From positions 1 to 64,000 of the forward strand of contig CAKQMB010000011.1 of the NCBI GenBank assembly GCA_934254825.1: a DNA stretch of 64,000 nucleotides, in the 5' to 3' direction. This DNA comes from an uncultured Clostridia bacterium. Its GTDB lineage: Bacteria; Bacillota; Clostridia; Christensenellales; Borkfalkiaceae. The notes under the pieces are model-generated. The model was given only the letters and a program-made list of their open reading frames with translations. It searched no databases and had not been told where the DNA came from. This document shows positions 9,390 to 18,638 of this stretch, piece by piece (the first letter of the stretch is position 1; every line of letters begins with the position of its first letter). The translations under genes were made by a program, and so were the position numbers.

Positions 9390-10748
9390 TTATTTACTAA
9401 GCTGTTTTTTTGCCTGCTCCGCAAGCTCGTTGCAAACCTGATCCACGGTTTTCTTTCCCGTAACGATAGAGTTTACGCCCTGATTGAATACAGAGTCGAC
9501 TCCGCCCCAGCTTCCGACGTGAAGAACGTGCTTGTAAGAGGGATCGTTCATGATCGACTGCGCATATTTGAGAACTTCCGAAACCTTGGACTCGTCAAGC
9601 TCGACGTTGGTTGCCGAGGGCGATTCGGAAAATTCGGCGAATTTCTGCGCTACGTCCGTGCGATAAAGATATCTGACGAATTCGAGCGCGGCTTCTTTGT
9701 TCTGAGCGTTTTCGGCAATCGCGCACGTCTGAGAGGACGCAATGATTACCTGCTGACTTACGTTAAGCGCAGAGGGCGCGTATTTCATTTCGAAACCGTC
9801 GGGAATGGATTCGAGATCAGCCATTTCCTTTCTGAGCCAGAGACCGTTCGGAATAAACGCCGCTTTATGGTTGAGCCACTGCATCTGAGATTTGATATGA
9901 TCGAGAGACTGACAGCTTGCTACCGCGTTGCTCTTTTTAACGATATCCGCAAAACGATTCATGACCGTCTTGAATTCGTCGGAAGTATAAACTTCTGCGT
10001 CGAGGGCGTTTTCGACTCTGTTGAAGAACTCGTCGCCGACCTCCGCAAGCGCGGGAAGGATCATACCCTGAACGAGATAACCGGAGTACTGACCGGGATA
10101 AATAAGCGCGGCGGCGTCCTTCGTGGCGTTGGAGTCTACCCAGGCGGAAAGTTCGTTGTAATTTGTCGGAACCGTCCAACCCTTCTGATCGAACCAGGCG
10201 CTGTCGTACCACATACCGTACGATCCGAGAAGAAGAGGCATACCGTATGTAATGGTTTTACCGCCCTTATCGGTATACTTGAACGCATAATCCATCATTG
10301 CCCTGTCTTTTATCTTAACGTCTTCTTCGCCTGCAACAGTCGCCGTTTCAAGCCACTCCGTGAAGTCGTAAAGCATGCCGTTTTGAAGCCACGATTCTTT
10401 TTCGATATTACCGTCGAGATAAACGAAATCGGGAGGATTGTCGTTTCTCCATTCTTCTTTCATCGAGTCGTTTATGGTGTTGCCGTACATAGGAATAACG
10501 TTGTATTCGGGATGATCTTTTTCGAACATCTGAACAACGTATTTCCACATTTCCGCGCCGTAACCGCCGGTGTAAATTTGAAGGACGAAATCGGTTTTCT
10601 TTCCTCCGCCGTTTGAACCCGAATTCGACCCCGAAGTTGTCGAATTGCCGTTCGAATCGCCGTCGGAACTTCCGCCGCCGCAAGCGGCTACGGAAAGCGC
10701 CATACAAAACGTAAGCGCGCCTACAAGTAATTTTTTGAGTTTTGACAT
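9390..10748 (-). CDS. Sugar ABC transporter substrate-binding lipoprotein
   Basis: A 452-residue extracellular lipoprotein. The lipobox is LSVAAC with Cys at about residue 23, followed by a Gly/Ser/Asn linker to residue 50 and a family-1 solute-binding fold (bacterial extracellular binding protein type 1), with motifs such as PDFVYLDG and FEMKYAPSALN. AAGGAG precedes the ATG. It delivers oligosaccharides, presumably released by the upstream-encoded surface enzymes, to the two permeases downstream. Confidence 0.93.
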   Translation of the reverse strand: MSKLKKLLVGALTFCMALSVAACGGGSSDGDSNGNSTTSGSNSGSNGGGKKTDFVLQIYTGGYGAEMWKYVVQMFEKDHPEYNVIPMYGNTINDSMKEEWRNDNPPDFVYLDGNIEKESWLQNGMLYDFTEWLETATVAGEEDVKIKDRAMMDYAFKYTDKGGKTITYGMPLLLGSYGMWYDSAWFDQKGWTVPTNYNELSAWVDSNATKDAAALIYPGQYSGYLVQGMILPALAEVGDEFFNRVENALDAEVYTSDEFKTVMNRFADIVKKSNAVASCQSLDHIKSQMQWLNHKAAFIPNGLWLRKEMADLESIPDGFEMKYAPSALNVSQQVIIASSQTCAIAENAQNKEAALEFVRYLYRTDVAQKFAEFSESPSATNVELDESKVSEVLKYAQSIMNDPSYKHVLHVGSWGGVDSVFNQGVNSIVTGKKTVDQVCNELAEQAKKQLSK

Positions 10749-10790
10749 TTTTCTGCTCCTTATTTTATTATTTTTCCCTTTAACGGATTT

Positions 10791-10837
10791 GTTTTTCCCC
10801 GCAGAATGCGGGGAAAAACGGGGTATACCCCGTTTTT
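10791..10837 (-). terminator. Two overlapping hairpins before the binding-protein gene
   Basis: GTTTTTCCCCGC pairs with GCGGGGAAAAAC (10791-10819), and AAAAACGGGG pairs with CCCCGTTTTT (10814-10837). The arms overlap, so the folds may be mutually exclusive. Probably partial termination between the large surface-protein gene and the importer genes. Confidence 0.55.
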
Positions 10838-10843
10838 ATCTTT

Positions 10844-10881
10844 CGCGAAACCGAAATTTTGTTTAAAATTTCGGTTTCGCG
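10844..10881 (-). terminator. Strong 17-bp hairpin after the GH42-like gene
   Basis: A perfect 17-bp inverted repeat, CGCGAAACCGAAATTTT with a GTTT loop, lies 17 bp past the stop. No clean U-tract follows, so it may protect the 3' end rather than terminate alone. Confidence 0.55.
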
Positions 10882-10897
10882 TAAAGTTTTAATGTTT

Positions 10898-13800
10898 TTA
10901 TCCGCGTTTTCTTCTGAAAACCGCTACCGCCGCGGCGGAAATCACGAGAAGACCGGCGAGAACCGAAGCTCCGCTTGCGGAAGATCCGCAGCCTTTGCCG
11001 CAACCGCCGCCCGAGTTTCCGCTGTCTCCGCTGTCATTGCCGCCCGAAGTCGAGTCTCCCGGATTGGGCGTTTCGTTCACATGTTTTTCGGCTCTCAAAA
11101 GAAGAGTCGTTCCCGCTTCCATTTCGACCTCGACTTTGTTTACGTTTTTAGCGATATATTCGCCTTTGAAAACGTCGTAAACGTCGACTTTCATATCGAA
11201 TTCTATCGTCTTTTTACCGCCGTAAGGCGAAGCCACGGAAACGTAATCGCTGTTTCTGAACACTACGTCGTTTTCGCTTTCGACAAGCTTGACTCCGCAA
11301 ATTCTCAGAATATTTCTGAGAAGTTCTTCGGGAATATTACCTACCGCCGAGTAAATCGACATATAATATCCGCCGTCTTCCGTCTGAACGGCTTTCGCCG
11401 CGAGACCCGTGAGATCGCTGTTGTAAATTTTACCGAGCGTTTCCGCAGATTTATCGTTTACATAGAACATCGGGTCGACTTTGGTCGAATTTATTCTGCC
11501 GTAAAGCTTGCCGTCGAGACCTTTCGTGTAGGTCTCGTTTCCGATAATTTTAATACCGTAATTGGACGTCGGAGCTTTTGCGAGCGTTATATCGACAAGA
11601 GAGGAAACGTAGTCTACGGACATTGTGCCGTCCGCGCCGTAAATACCGGGCGCGCCTACCCAGATTATCGTTTTTCCGTCCTTTTTGAGGTATTTATTGA
11701 TTGCCTCTTTCTGTTTTTCGGTAACGTTTGTCGCAAGAATAAGATATACGTCGTATTCTCTTACGAATCCGTCCTCGATATCGGAAAGGTAAAGCATATC
11801 GTAAGAAGTTCCGATATGACCGAGACTTTCTTTCTGCTCGTACAAAGCTTCGTAAAGGTAATGATACGTTCCGTCGAAGGAGTACGCAAGAGTCGTCGCG
11901 ATATCGTCGGCTATGACGTACGCGATCTTCGAATTGCTCTTAACGGGTTTCGTGACCGCTCTGTCCCATTCCGCTTTCGCGTCTTTTATCATCGAATAGA
12001 TTTCGGGATCGTCGAACCAGCCGCCGTACATATCGTACCACCAAAGTCCCGCGCCTTTGATCATCATATTCGCGAAATCTCTCTTCAAAGCTTCGATAGA
12101 CTCTTTCAGCGTGTACGTTTTACCCCATTCGCCCAAAAGAGCGGGGTTCGTCGTTTTACTGTCGAAATAAACGGTACGGCTGTCGCACTCGATTATCGGA
12201 AGCTTGCCCGCCGTGATGATCGTGTCTACCATCATCATATAGGACGCGCTCATACCGAGAAGTCTTTCGTCGTAACAGATAGGCGAGCAAAGGAAGTCGA
12301 TATAAGGCGAAGCTATAATTCTCGCGATCGAAGCGTTCGCAAGTCCGCTCGCTTCATAAGTAAGCCCGTGTGTGAGATATCCCGTATACGTTCCCACGAT
12401 CCACCTGCCGTCTATCGCTTCTTTAACGACTTTCGCAAGATAAAGTATGCTGTCCGTCGTCATATCGCCCATAAACGAATGGAAATCGATAACGTTTCTC
12501 TGCGCCTTTCCGTCGAGAAGAGTTTCGTAAGTCAAAGCTTTTCTCTCGTCGTAAGTAGGAACGGTCGCGGTATCGCAGGTAATTCCCTTTTTGCCCCAAG
12601 CCGAAGCCAAGGCTTCGTCGGTAACATATTTTTCTTTAAGCCATTTACGGAACGACTTCAACGCGTCAACGCCGAAATCGGCGCACTCGGAAAGCGAAAC
12701 TCCGTAATACTGCCACTCGAACGTTGCGCCCGCCGCGATTTTAACGGCGAAAATATGACCCGCGTAAGGCTGAGCGAGAACGTGCGCGATAAGCGCCCGA
12801 TAGAACACTCCTACGTCTTCTCTCCATTTTTCGGAAGCGTAGCTTATGCCTATTCTGTTGCCCTTGCTGTCCACGGCGTAAGCGTCGGGGTTTTTATCAA
12901 ACCACCATGTCGGCGGATCCGCGTCGAGCATAAGCATAAGTTTTGCGGACGGCGCGCCTTGAAGAGTTTCGTAAACGACTCCGTCGAGAGTCGAAAAATC
13001 GTACTCGCCGTAATCCGTCCACATAGAACCCGAACTGTTCATATTATAGATACGGCAGTTGGGAAGACACATAAGGTCTACGTCCGCGCCGTACATTCCG
13101 CTTGCGTATTCCGTTTTGAAAACGGTTTTCTGTTCGCGGAGATACATCATCGGCGCGACTTTTTCGCCGTTTACGACAAGCTGAACTCTGCCGTTCTCTT
13201 TTTCGAGATGACTTTCGGTTAAAACGACTTCGCTCGTCGTTATCTCGACGTATTTTCCTCTTATAATGTTATTTGTGTATCTGCTGTTCGTGATAAAGAA
13301 TTCCTCGGTGTCGAATTGAAGCTGATAACTGTCCGAATCGAGATAATCGGGAACAACCACTCTGTAAGTTACGATATTGTCCTCGCCGATAACCCACCGG
13401 GAAGACTTTTTACCCGAAACGAGGGTCGGAACAAGCCAGGTTTCCATAACTTCGTCTTCGTCGGCGACATATTTGCTTCTGAAATTGACTTTAAAGGAAA
13501 TATCTCCCGTGACCTGCTCTTTGATATGCGCGTTGAACGTGAATTCCACCGTTTCGCCCGCGTTTGCGGCTTCGGTGACTTCCGCGCTCTTTATCGTTAC
13601 TTTCGGCAACGATTCCGCGTTCTTCTTATAAACTATTTCGCCCCACGGCATGCACGGCGGCGCGCCGATAACGAAACAGGTTTTCCATTTCGAATCGTCG
13701 TAATCGGGTTTTGTCCAATCCTTTGTCGACAACTTATCCGATCCGCCGTTGTACGAAAGAAGAGTTCCGTCCGAATAAATACGCATCTTCTTTCCGCTTT

Positions 13801-15622
13801 CGAGCGTCAATTCGAGGTCGAAAAGAACGCCGCCGTAATAAGATTCGTTGTAAACTTCGAACGCGAGCGTGTTCTCTCCCACGACGAGATTATCCTTGAT
13901 GTACGCCACAAGCACGCTCGCCCATGCCTTTTTGCCCGGATCGGAAAGTTCGGTGCCGTTGACGTAAGTGGTGACAATATCGTCGCCCGTAAGCTGAATC
14001 TGAGCCGAAGTAACAGGTTCGGTAAGCGTGAACGTCTTGCGGTAATAAGCGTACATATACGCTCCGCCGTAAGCCACGTCCGCATACGGGAAGCAAACCC
14101 ATTTGGCTTCCCAGCCGTTGCCCGCCGTTTTCGGGTCGTAAGTTTTGTCTATTCTGATATTATCGAAAGAAACGGTTCCGCTTCCCTCGTTTTTATAAAT
14201 TATTTCGACGTAAGTTCCCTGCGGCTGAATGAATTCCGCCAGAAACTCGTTGTTCGTCGTTTTAAGCTCGAATTTCTTGCTTTCGAGAAGTTTTCTGTTG
14301 TAATCGAGCCAGTTAAGTTCGATAACGGGTTTCGCTCCGCCCTCCGTGACGCATTCTCCCGTTATGGAATAACCGTTGCCGTAAAGAAGGGAAATACTCT
14401 CCGTTTTGGCCTGTTTTCCGCCGCCGAGGACGAGCTTTCCGTCCTTGAACGAGTCGCTGTCGGCTTCGAAGTTATCGGGAATGCCCTTGTCGGAAATACT
14501 TTCGAAATCCTCGATATAAGCAACGTTACCCGACTCTTTGCAGAAAACGCCGTCGATATAACAATCGGTTTTACCTTTGGAAATCGTTATCGTGTAACCC
14601 ACCGCGACCGAGCCTTGCGGCGCGATATATCTTATCCACACGTTCGTCCAGTCGGAAAGTCCCTCGCCGTTTTTAAGGTAAACGTAAGGGCTTGTCTGCG
14701 TTTTGATCACATTCCCCGCGCTGCCGTAATAACTGACGGTTATCGTTGCTTTCGAGCCTTTGGAATTTTCGGAACGCATGCGGAAACCGATATCGTAAGA
14801 ACCCGCCGAACGTATATCCGTTTTTGCGAGCGAGGTCATCGTGAACGCCGAAGCGTAATCTTCTCTTACGATATGAGCGGAAGTCGCTCCGTCGTAATAA
14901 ATCTCGTCGCTGAACGAGAAATCCGTGCCGTTGGACAAAACCCAACCGAGCGGAGTCGTCATATTGCCGACTCTTTCAAATCCGCCGTTAAACTCTATTT
15001 TATCGAGTTTTTCGATAGAAAAATCGTCGTAATAAACGCCGTTTTCGCCCGTGGGCGCGATATCGAGCTGAATCATAGCTTTTGCCGCGTTTGCGTCAGT
15101 CGTGAACGCCGCGGAAACGAGTCTGTAACCGTCCGTAGAACCCGCGACCGTCGCAGAGTCGACCCAAAGATAGGTGTTCGGCGTTCCCTCGCCGCTCTTT
15201 GTAAACTGTCTTATGCACAAAGAACTTGTCGCAGTATTCGAGTCGGAACGATAATAGAACGAAAGAAGATAGGTTTTTCCGCCCTCGATCTCGAACTCCG
15301 AACTGTTTACAACGCCTCTTATCATACTGTCGCCCGAAAGGTTTACGACTTTAAGCGATACGCCGCTGTATGCGTCCTCGCCTTTAACGGCCGAAAAACT
15401 GACGTTCACAAGCGATTCGTCTTTCCCGTTTGTTCCGACCCACGTCGTCCAGCCCGACGGCATATTCGCGGTAAGCTCTTCAAACCCGGGATTTGTGATT
15501 TCCGTCACCGTTTCGGCGTTCGCGCCGTAAATTCCGCTTACGCCTAAGGAAAGCGAAACCGCCGCGAGAAGCGCGCAAATAAGGACGGCGAAAGTCTTTA
15601 TCCTTTTAAATCTGAACTTCAT
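10898..15622 (-). CDS. Secreted, C-terminally anchored GH42-like glycosidase with CBM-like domains
   Basis: A 1574-residue surface protein. A Sec signal peptide (residues 1-36, ending ANA) is followed by two CBM4/9-like modules (NPGFEE near 43; NGGFERVG near 213), a GH2-type sugar-binding sandwich near 515-615, and a GH42-like catalytic barrel from about 790 to 1230. The family segments are AAGATFEWQYYG (probable acid/base Glu), FRKWLKEKY, LPIIECDSRT (probable nucleophile) and LWWYDMYGGWFDDPE. The tail has a Gly/Ser/Asn linker, GCGKGCG, a hydrophobic helix and RRKRG. It probably releases terminal sugars, perhaps beta-galactosides, outside the cell for the importer encoded downstream; the specificity is inferred. 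Confidence 0.82.
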   Translation of the reverse strand: MKFRFKRIKTFAVLICALLAAVSLSLGVSGIYGANAETVTEITNPGFEELTANMPSGWTTWVGTNGKDESLVNVSFSAVKGEDAYSGVSLKVVNLSGDSMIRGVVNSSEFEIEGGKTYLLSFYYRSDSNTATSSLCIRQFTKSGEGTPNTYLWVDSATVAGSTDGYRLVSAAFTTDANAAKAMIQLDIAPTGENGVYYDDFSIEKLDKIEFNGGFERVGNMTTPLGWVLSNGTDFSFSDEIYYDGATSAHIVREDYASAFTMTSLAKTDIRSAGSYDIGFRMRSENSKGSKATITVSYYGSAGNVIKTQTSPYVYLKNGEGLSDWTNVWIRYIAPQGSVAVGYTITISKGKTDCYIDGVFCKESGNVAYIEDFESISDKGIPDNFEADSDSFKDGKLVLGGGKQAKTESISLLYGNGYSITGECVTEGGAKPVIELNWLDYNRKLLESKKFELKTTNNEFLAEFIQPQGTYVEIIYKNEGSGTVSFDNIRIDKTYDPKTAGNGWEAKWVCFPYADVAYGGAYMYAYYRKTFTLTEPVTSAQIQLTGDDIVTTYVNGTELSDPGKKAWASVLVAYIKDNLVVGENTLAFEVYNESYYGGVLFDLELTLESGKKMRIYSDGTLLSYNGGSDKLSTKDWTKPDYDDSKWKTCFVIGAPPCMPWGEIVYKKNAESLPKVTIKSAEVTEAANAGETVEFTFNAHIKEQVTGDISFKVNFRSKYVADEDEVMETWLVPTLVSGKKSSRWVIGEDNIVTYRVVVPDYLDSDSYQLQFDTEEFFITNSRYTNNIIRGKYVEITTSEVVLTESHLEKENGRVQLVVNGEKVAPMMYLREQKTVFKTEYASGMYGADVDLMCLPNCRIYNMNSSGSMWTDYGEYDFSTLDGVVYETLQGAPSAKLMLMLDADPPTWWFDKNPDAYAVDSKGNRIGISYASEKWREDVGVFYRALIAHVLAQPYAGHIFAVKIAAGATFEWQYYGVSLSECADFGVDALKSFRKWLKEKYVTDEALASAWGKKGITCDTATVPTYDERKALTYETLLDGKAQRNVIDFHSFMGDMTTDSILYLAKVVKEAIDGRWIVGTYTGYLTHGLTYEASGLANASIARIIASPYIDFLCSPICYDERLLGMSASYMMMVDTIITAGKLPIIECDSRTVYFDSKTTNPALLGEWGKTYTLKESIEALKRDFANMMIKGAGLWWYDMYGGWFDDPEIYSMIKDAKAEWDRAVTKPVKSNSKIAYVIADDIATTLAYSFDGTYHYLYEALYEQKESLGHIGTSYDMLYLSDIEDGFVREYDVYLILATNVTEKQKEAINKYLKKDGKTIIWVGAPGIYGADGTMSVDYVSSLVDITLAKAPTSNYGIKIIGNETYTKGLDGKLYGRINSTKVDPMFYVNDKSAETLGKIYNSDLTGLAAKAVQTEDGGYYMSIYSAVGNIPEELLRNILRICGVKLVESENDVVFRNSDYVSVASPYGGKKTIEFDMKVDVYDVFKGEYIAKNVNKVEVEMEAGTTLLLRAEKHVNETPNPGDSTSGGNDSGDSGNSGGGCGKGCGSSASGASVLAGLLVISAAAVAVFRRKRG

Positions 15623-15673
15623 TTACAGGTTTTTCTCCTTTTTGCCTTTTTGATAATTCTCTTTTAATTCTTT

Positions 15674-15702
15674 AACGGGGTTGTTGCGAAAAACAACCCC
15701 GT
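15674..15702 (-). terminator. Intercistronic hairpin
   Basis: ACGGGGTTGTT pairs with AACAACCCCGT between the two large surface-protein genes. The U-tract is poor, so termination is probably partial. Confidence 0.5.
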
Positions 15703-15724
15703 CGAAAATAATTACTTTAACTTT

Positions 15725-18325
15725 TTAGTCTTTTTTGCGTTTAATGAGTACAAGCGCCGCAGCCGCGAGAATTCCCAACGCGGCAACTCCGCCGTAAACG
15801 TTGGAGCCGCAGCCTTTCTTTCCGGTGCTTGCGCCGTCATCCTTGGAGTCGGTCGGTTTTTCGCTGTCCGATCCGGAAGCAGGCTCTTCGGAAGTCGATC
15901 CGGAAGTCGGCTCTTCGGAGGTAGACTCGGAAGTCGGTTCGTAATCGGGATCTTCCTCGTGACAAACGGTACATTTGCCGTTTTTATAGTTATGCGGTTT
16001 CTTGGAGATAACGCTTACGTTGCCTTCGCTTCCGCAAATCTTGCAAACGTCATGCTTCATTCCCGAAGCCGTACAGGTTGCTTCCTTGATAACTTTCGTT
16101 TCGTAATCGTGTTCGCCCGTCGCGGTAAGAACGGTTACGTTGAATTCCTGTTTGCACATTTTGCAAACGTCTTTATCTACGCCGTCGCGGCAGGTTGCGT
16201 CCTCGTGAACGTGTTTGAGATCGTGAGGAAGCATCGGGATCTTTTCGATATAAACGTTCTTTTCGCAGTCCGCGCAGTAATAGAACGTTCCGCCGATCTT
16301 GGTGCAGGTAGCGGCTTCGGTAGTCGTCGCGCCGTCCTCGGGAGTAGCGTGAGTATGAGTTCCGAAAAATACATATTTGAACGCGACGTATTCGGTAGCC
16401 GTACATTTAATTCTTACGGTCGTAGTTCCTTCGGGAAGTTCGATAAATCCGTTTTCGTCTGCTTTTATTTCCGTTTCGCCTGCGATAGCGGAGAACTTAA
16501 CGTTACCCGTATAAGTTTTGCAAGCTACCGCTAAGGTACGCTTAGAAACGGTAATTTCTTTGCTTATCGCGCTTGCGGGAGCTTCTTCGGTTCCGGAAAG
16601 ACAAATCTTCCAGTCGGGTTTTGCGCCCGCTTCCCATCTCGTGTCGAACACAAGACCGTAAATATTGCCCTCGCCCTCGAACGTCCAGTCTTCCGCAACG
16701 TAATTTACGTTACCTTCGAACTTTCCGTACGGGAATTCGTTTTCGCCTAAAATAACTTCGGGAGCAACGAGAGTTTTGTTCGTGATAACGTCGTTGCCTT
16801 CCGCGTCTTTAATCGAGAAGTTTCTGAAATACGTCGGCCAACCGATACCCGCGTCGCCATAAATTTCAAGCCAGCTTCCCGTTCTTGCCGTGAATTTTGC
16901 TTCTTTATGAACCCAGCTCGACGAAGTTGCCTGCCCGAGAGGACAAATATCGGTGAGACCATACTCTCCGCCCCAGCCTTCGCCGTAGAATACGTTACCT
17001 GCCGAAGCACCGCCCGAACGATAATCAAAGCTTATAGTATATTCCGTACCGTCTACGAGTTTGGAAACATCGGGTTTCAGATATCCCCTGACTCCCGAAG
17101 AATTATCTTTCGTTACGGAAGAAGAAGCAAAAACATAAGTTCCGTCCTCCTGCTTGGCAACGTTATAATTGCCGCCGTAAGTATATCCTTCAAGATACGC
17201 GCCCGAGAACGAACCGTTAGCGATATACTGCATCGTGCTTCCGTCATCGTCAGTACCCGTTATTTTAAGTTCGTCGATAAGGTATCCGCCGTAAGCGGTA
17301 ATACCCATCCAGTTTACGTCTCTTTTTCCCGGAGTAAACGTAAATTCATAAGTCTGCCATTCGGTATCTGCAACGCCGACTGTGCTCGATACGCCAGGAG
17401 CGTAATAAGAGCCTGCGGGAGTTTCGTTATCGATACGAATACTGAGCCTGTCAGCAGTTCCCGCGCCCGTATTTTTATATTTGAAAGAAAGCTTATATTC
17501 CTTTTCGTGCGGAAGCACTCCGAAAATGGTTTTATAAACATCCATATGTTCGAGCCTTAAAGACTTTCCGTCTCCGTCCGAGCTGTCGGAAGAAATGTTC
17601 ACTCCATTCAGAACAGGCATATCCGCAGGATCCTCTCCCGTGCCGTTGTTACCGACGCCGATCATCTGGAACGTGTCGGAATTTACGCCCGCGTTGGAAG
17701 ATTTAACGGTGATATCGTCAACATAGAAATCGCCCACGCCTTCCGCACGAATTTTTAATTCAAGCGTTTTTGCGGTAGAAGAAGTCTTGTACGAGAACGT
17801 CGTCTCCGTCCAATCGTCTCTTTTACCTTCGACAGCGCCATAAGCGGCGTTTTCATCTCCGACAATATTTCCGTTATCGATACGTTCTTTAATGTTAAAA
17901 TAAACCTTGTTTTCGGCAGACTGCGCGCAAATACTCTTTACAAACGCGCCGATAACGTAGTTCTGATCGGGCGTTACGTCGAACGCGTAGGAATACATAA
18001 CGAGTTCGCCGTCTGCTTTTTCTCTTTTCATATGCAAAGCGTTGCCCGTTCTGCCTTCCGTCGTTGCGAGAACGTGAAGATCATCGGACTCGTAAGAGAA
18101 ACCGCGCTCTTTTCCGTCTGCGTCTTTGTCGTTATAGAAATAATACTGCCAACCCGAAAGAGCTTCGTTGTTGCCTTTAACTTCTACGTTTTGGGCATCG
18201 AATCCCTTAGGAACAACGACTTCGTCGCTTCCCGCGTTGACGACGGGAGCCGCCACAGATACCGATAATGCCGCGATAAGCGAAGCCGCCGCCGCAACAA
18301 TACCCATTTTGCCAAACTTTTTCAT
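15725..18325 (-). CDS. Secreted multi-CBM protein with CxxC repeats and Gly-Cys C-terminal anchor
   Basis: An 866-residue protein with a signal peptide (residues 1-31, VNAG cleavage region). At least three carbohydrate-binding-like beta-sandwiches lie between 40 and 600 (repeated FYVDDITVKSS and LIDELKITG strands). A Cys-rich stretch near 640-790 has four CxxC units in the HDY/EATCT style of gut Clostridia surface proteins. A Ser/Glu/Thr/Pro linker leads to KKGCGSN, one hydrophobic helix and KRKKD. No catalytic domain is visible, so it is probably a glycan-binding surface protein and the first gene of the operon. AAGGAGGAG precedes the ATG. Confidence 0.75.
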   Translation of the reverse strand: MKKFGKMGIVAAAASLIAALSVSVAAPVVNAGSDEVVVPKGFDAQNVEVKGNNEALSGWQYYFYNDKDADGKERGFSYESDDLHVLATTEGRTGNALHMKREKADGELVMYSYAFDVTPDQNYVIGAFVKSICAQSAENKVYFNIKERIDNGNIVGDENAAYGAVEGKRDDWTETTFSYKTSSTAKTLELKIRAEGVGDFYVDDITVKSSNAGVNSDTFQMIGVGNNGTGEDPADMPVLNGVNISSDSSDGDGKSLRLEHMDVYKTIFGVLPHEKEYKLSFKYKNTGAGTADRLSIRIDNETPAGSYYAPGVSSTVGVADTEWQTYEFTFTPGKRDVNWMGITAYGGYLIDELKITGTDDDGSTMQYIANGSFSGAYLEGYTYGGNYNVAKQEDGTYVFASSSVTKDNSSGVRGYLKPDVSKLVDGTEYTISFDYRSGGASAGNVFYGEGWGGEYGLTDICPLGQATSSSWVHKEAKFTARTGSWLEIYGDAGIGWPTYFRNFSIKDAEGNDVITNKTLVAPEVILGENEFPYGKFEGNVNYVAEDWTFEGEGNIYGLVFDTRWEAGAKPDWKICLSGTEEAPASAISKEITVSKRTLAVACKTYTGNVKFSAIAGETEIKADENGFIELPEGTTTVRIKCTATEYVAFKYVFFGTHTHATPEDGATTTEAATCTKIGGTFYYCADCEKNVYIEKIPMLPHDLKHVHEDATCRDGVDKDVCKMCKQEFNVTVLTATGEHDYETKVIKEATCTASGMKHDVCKICGSEGNVSVISKKPHNYKNGKCTVCHEEDPDYEPTSESTSEEPTSGSTSEEPASGSDSEKPTDSKDDGASTGKKGCGSNVYGGVAALGILAAAALVLIKRKKD

Positions 18326-18453
18326 TGATTCTCCTCCTTATAGATTTTTAAGCCGCGGTTTCGCCCGCCGCGCCGATTTAAAACGCGATTTAACGAATTC
18401 CCCGTGACCCGCCGCCGCATATTTTGCGACAGCTTTCTATCATAAGCATAAAT

Positions 18454-18482
18454 ATTCTACACCACAAAAAGCCCGTTGTCTT
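18454..18482 (-). promoter_or_regulatory. Possible promoter of the glycan operon
   Basis: On the minus strand AAGACA, a 17-bp spacer and TAGAAT lie about 130 bp upstream of the first gene. The -35 match is weak. This gap (18326-18638) otherwise holds only the divergent regulator promoter and the inverted repeat. Confidence 0.35.
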
Positions 18483-18488
18483 GTCTTA

Positions 18489-18571
18489 TTATAAACAAAA
18501 AGTGCTTTTTTATATAATTTTTTCGGTTTAACGTTTGTTTTTGTGAAAATTTTTTGCGGTTTTGTTTATAA
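18489..18571. promoter_or_regulatory. Inverted 12-bp repeat, candidate AraC operator pair
   Basis: TTATAAACAAAA at 18489-18500 is the exact reverse complement of TTTTGTTTATAA at 18560-18571. A related GTTTGTTTTTGTG lies between them near 18534. The repeats sit between divergent promoters, next to the -35 of the regulator gene. Confidence 0.5.
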
Positions 18572-18576
18572 AACGC

Positions 18577-18605
18577 TTGAAAAACTTTTCCAAAAATTGT
18601 ATAAT
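18577..18605 (+). promoter_or_regulatory. Promoter of the AraC-family gene
   Basis: TTGAAA, 17 bp, perfect TATAAT. The expected transcription start near 18612 rules out the in-frame start at 18543 and supports ATG 18639. Confidence 0.8.
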
Positions 18606-18638
18606 CCGTTTAAAAGAGATCATCGCGGGAGGAAAAAA

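Noticed and set aside
10859..15547. Very long plus-strand frames opposite the GH42-like gene
   Set aside because: They are antisense shadows of a GC-rich-third-position gene: composition is Arg/Val/Phe-rich, there are no domains and no ribosome binding sites. Similar long antisense frames at 3761-4624, 6018-7238 and 9366-10616 were rejected for the same reason.
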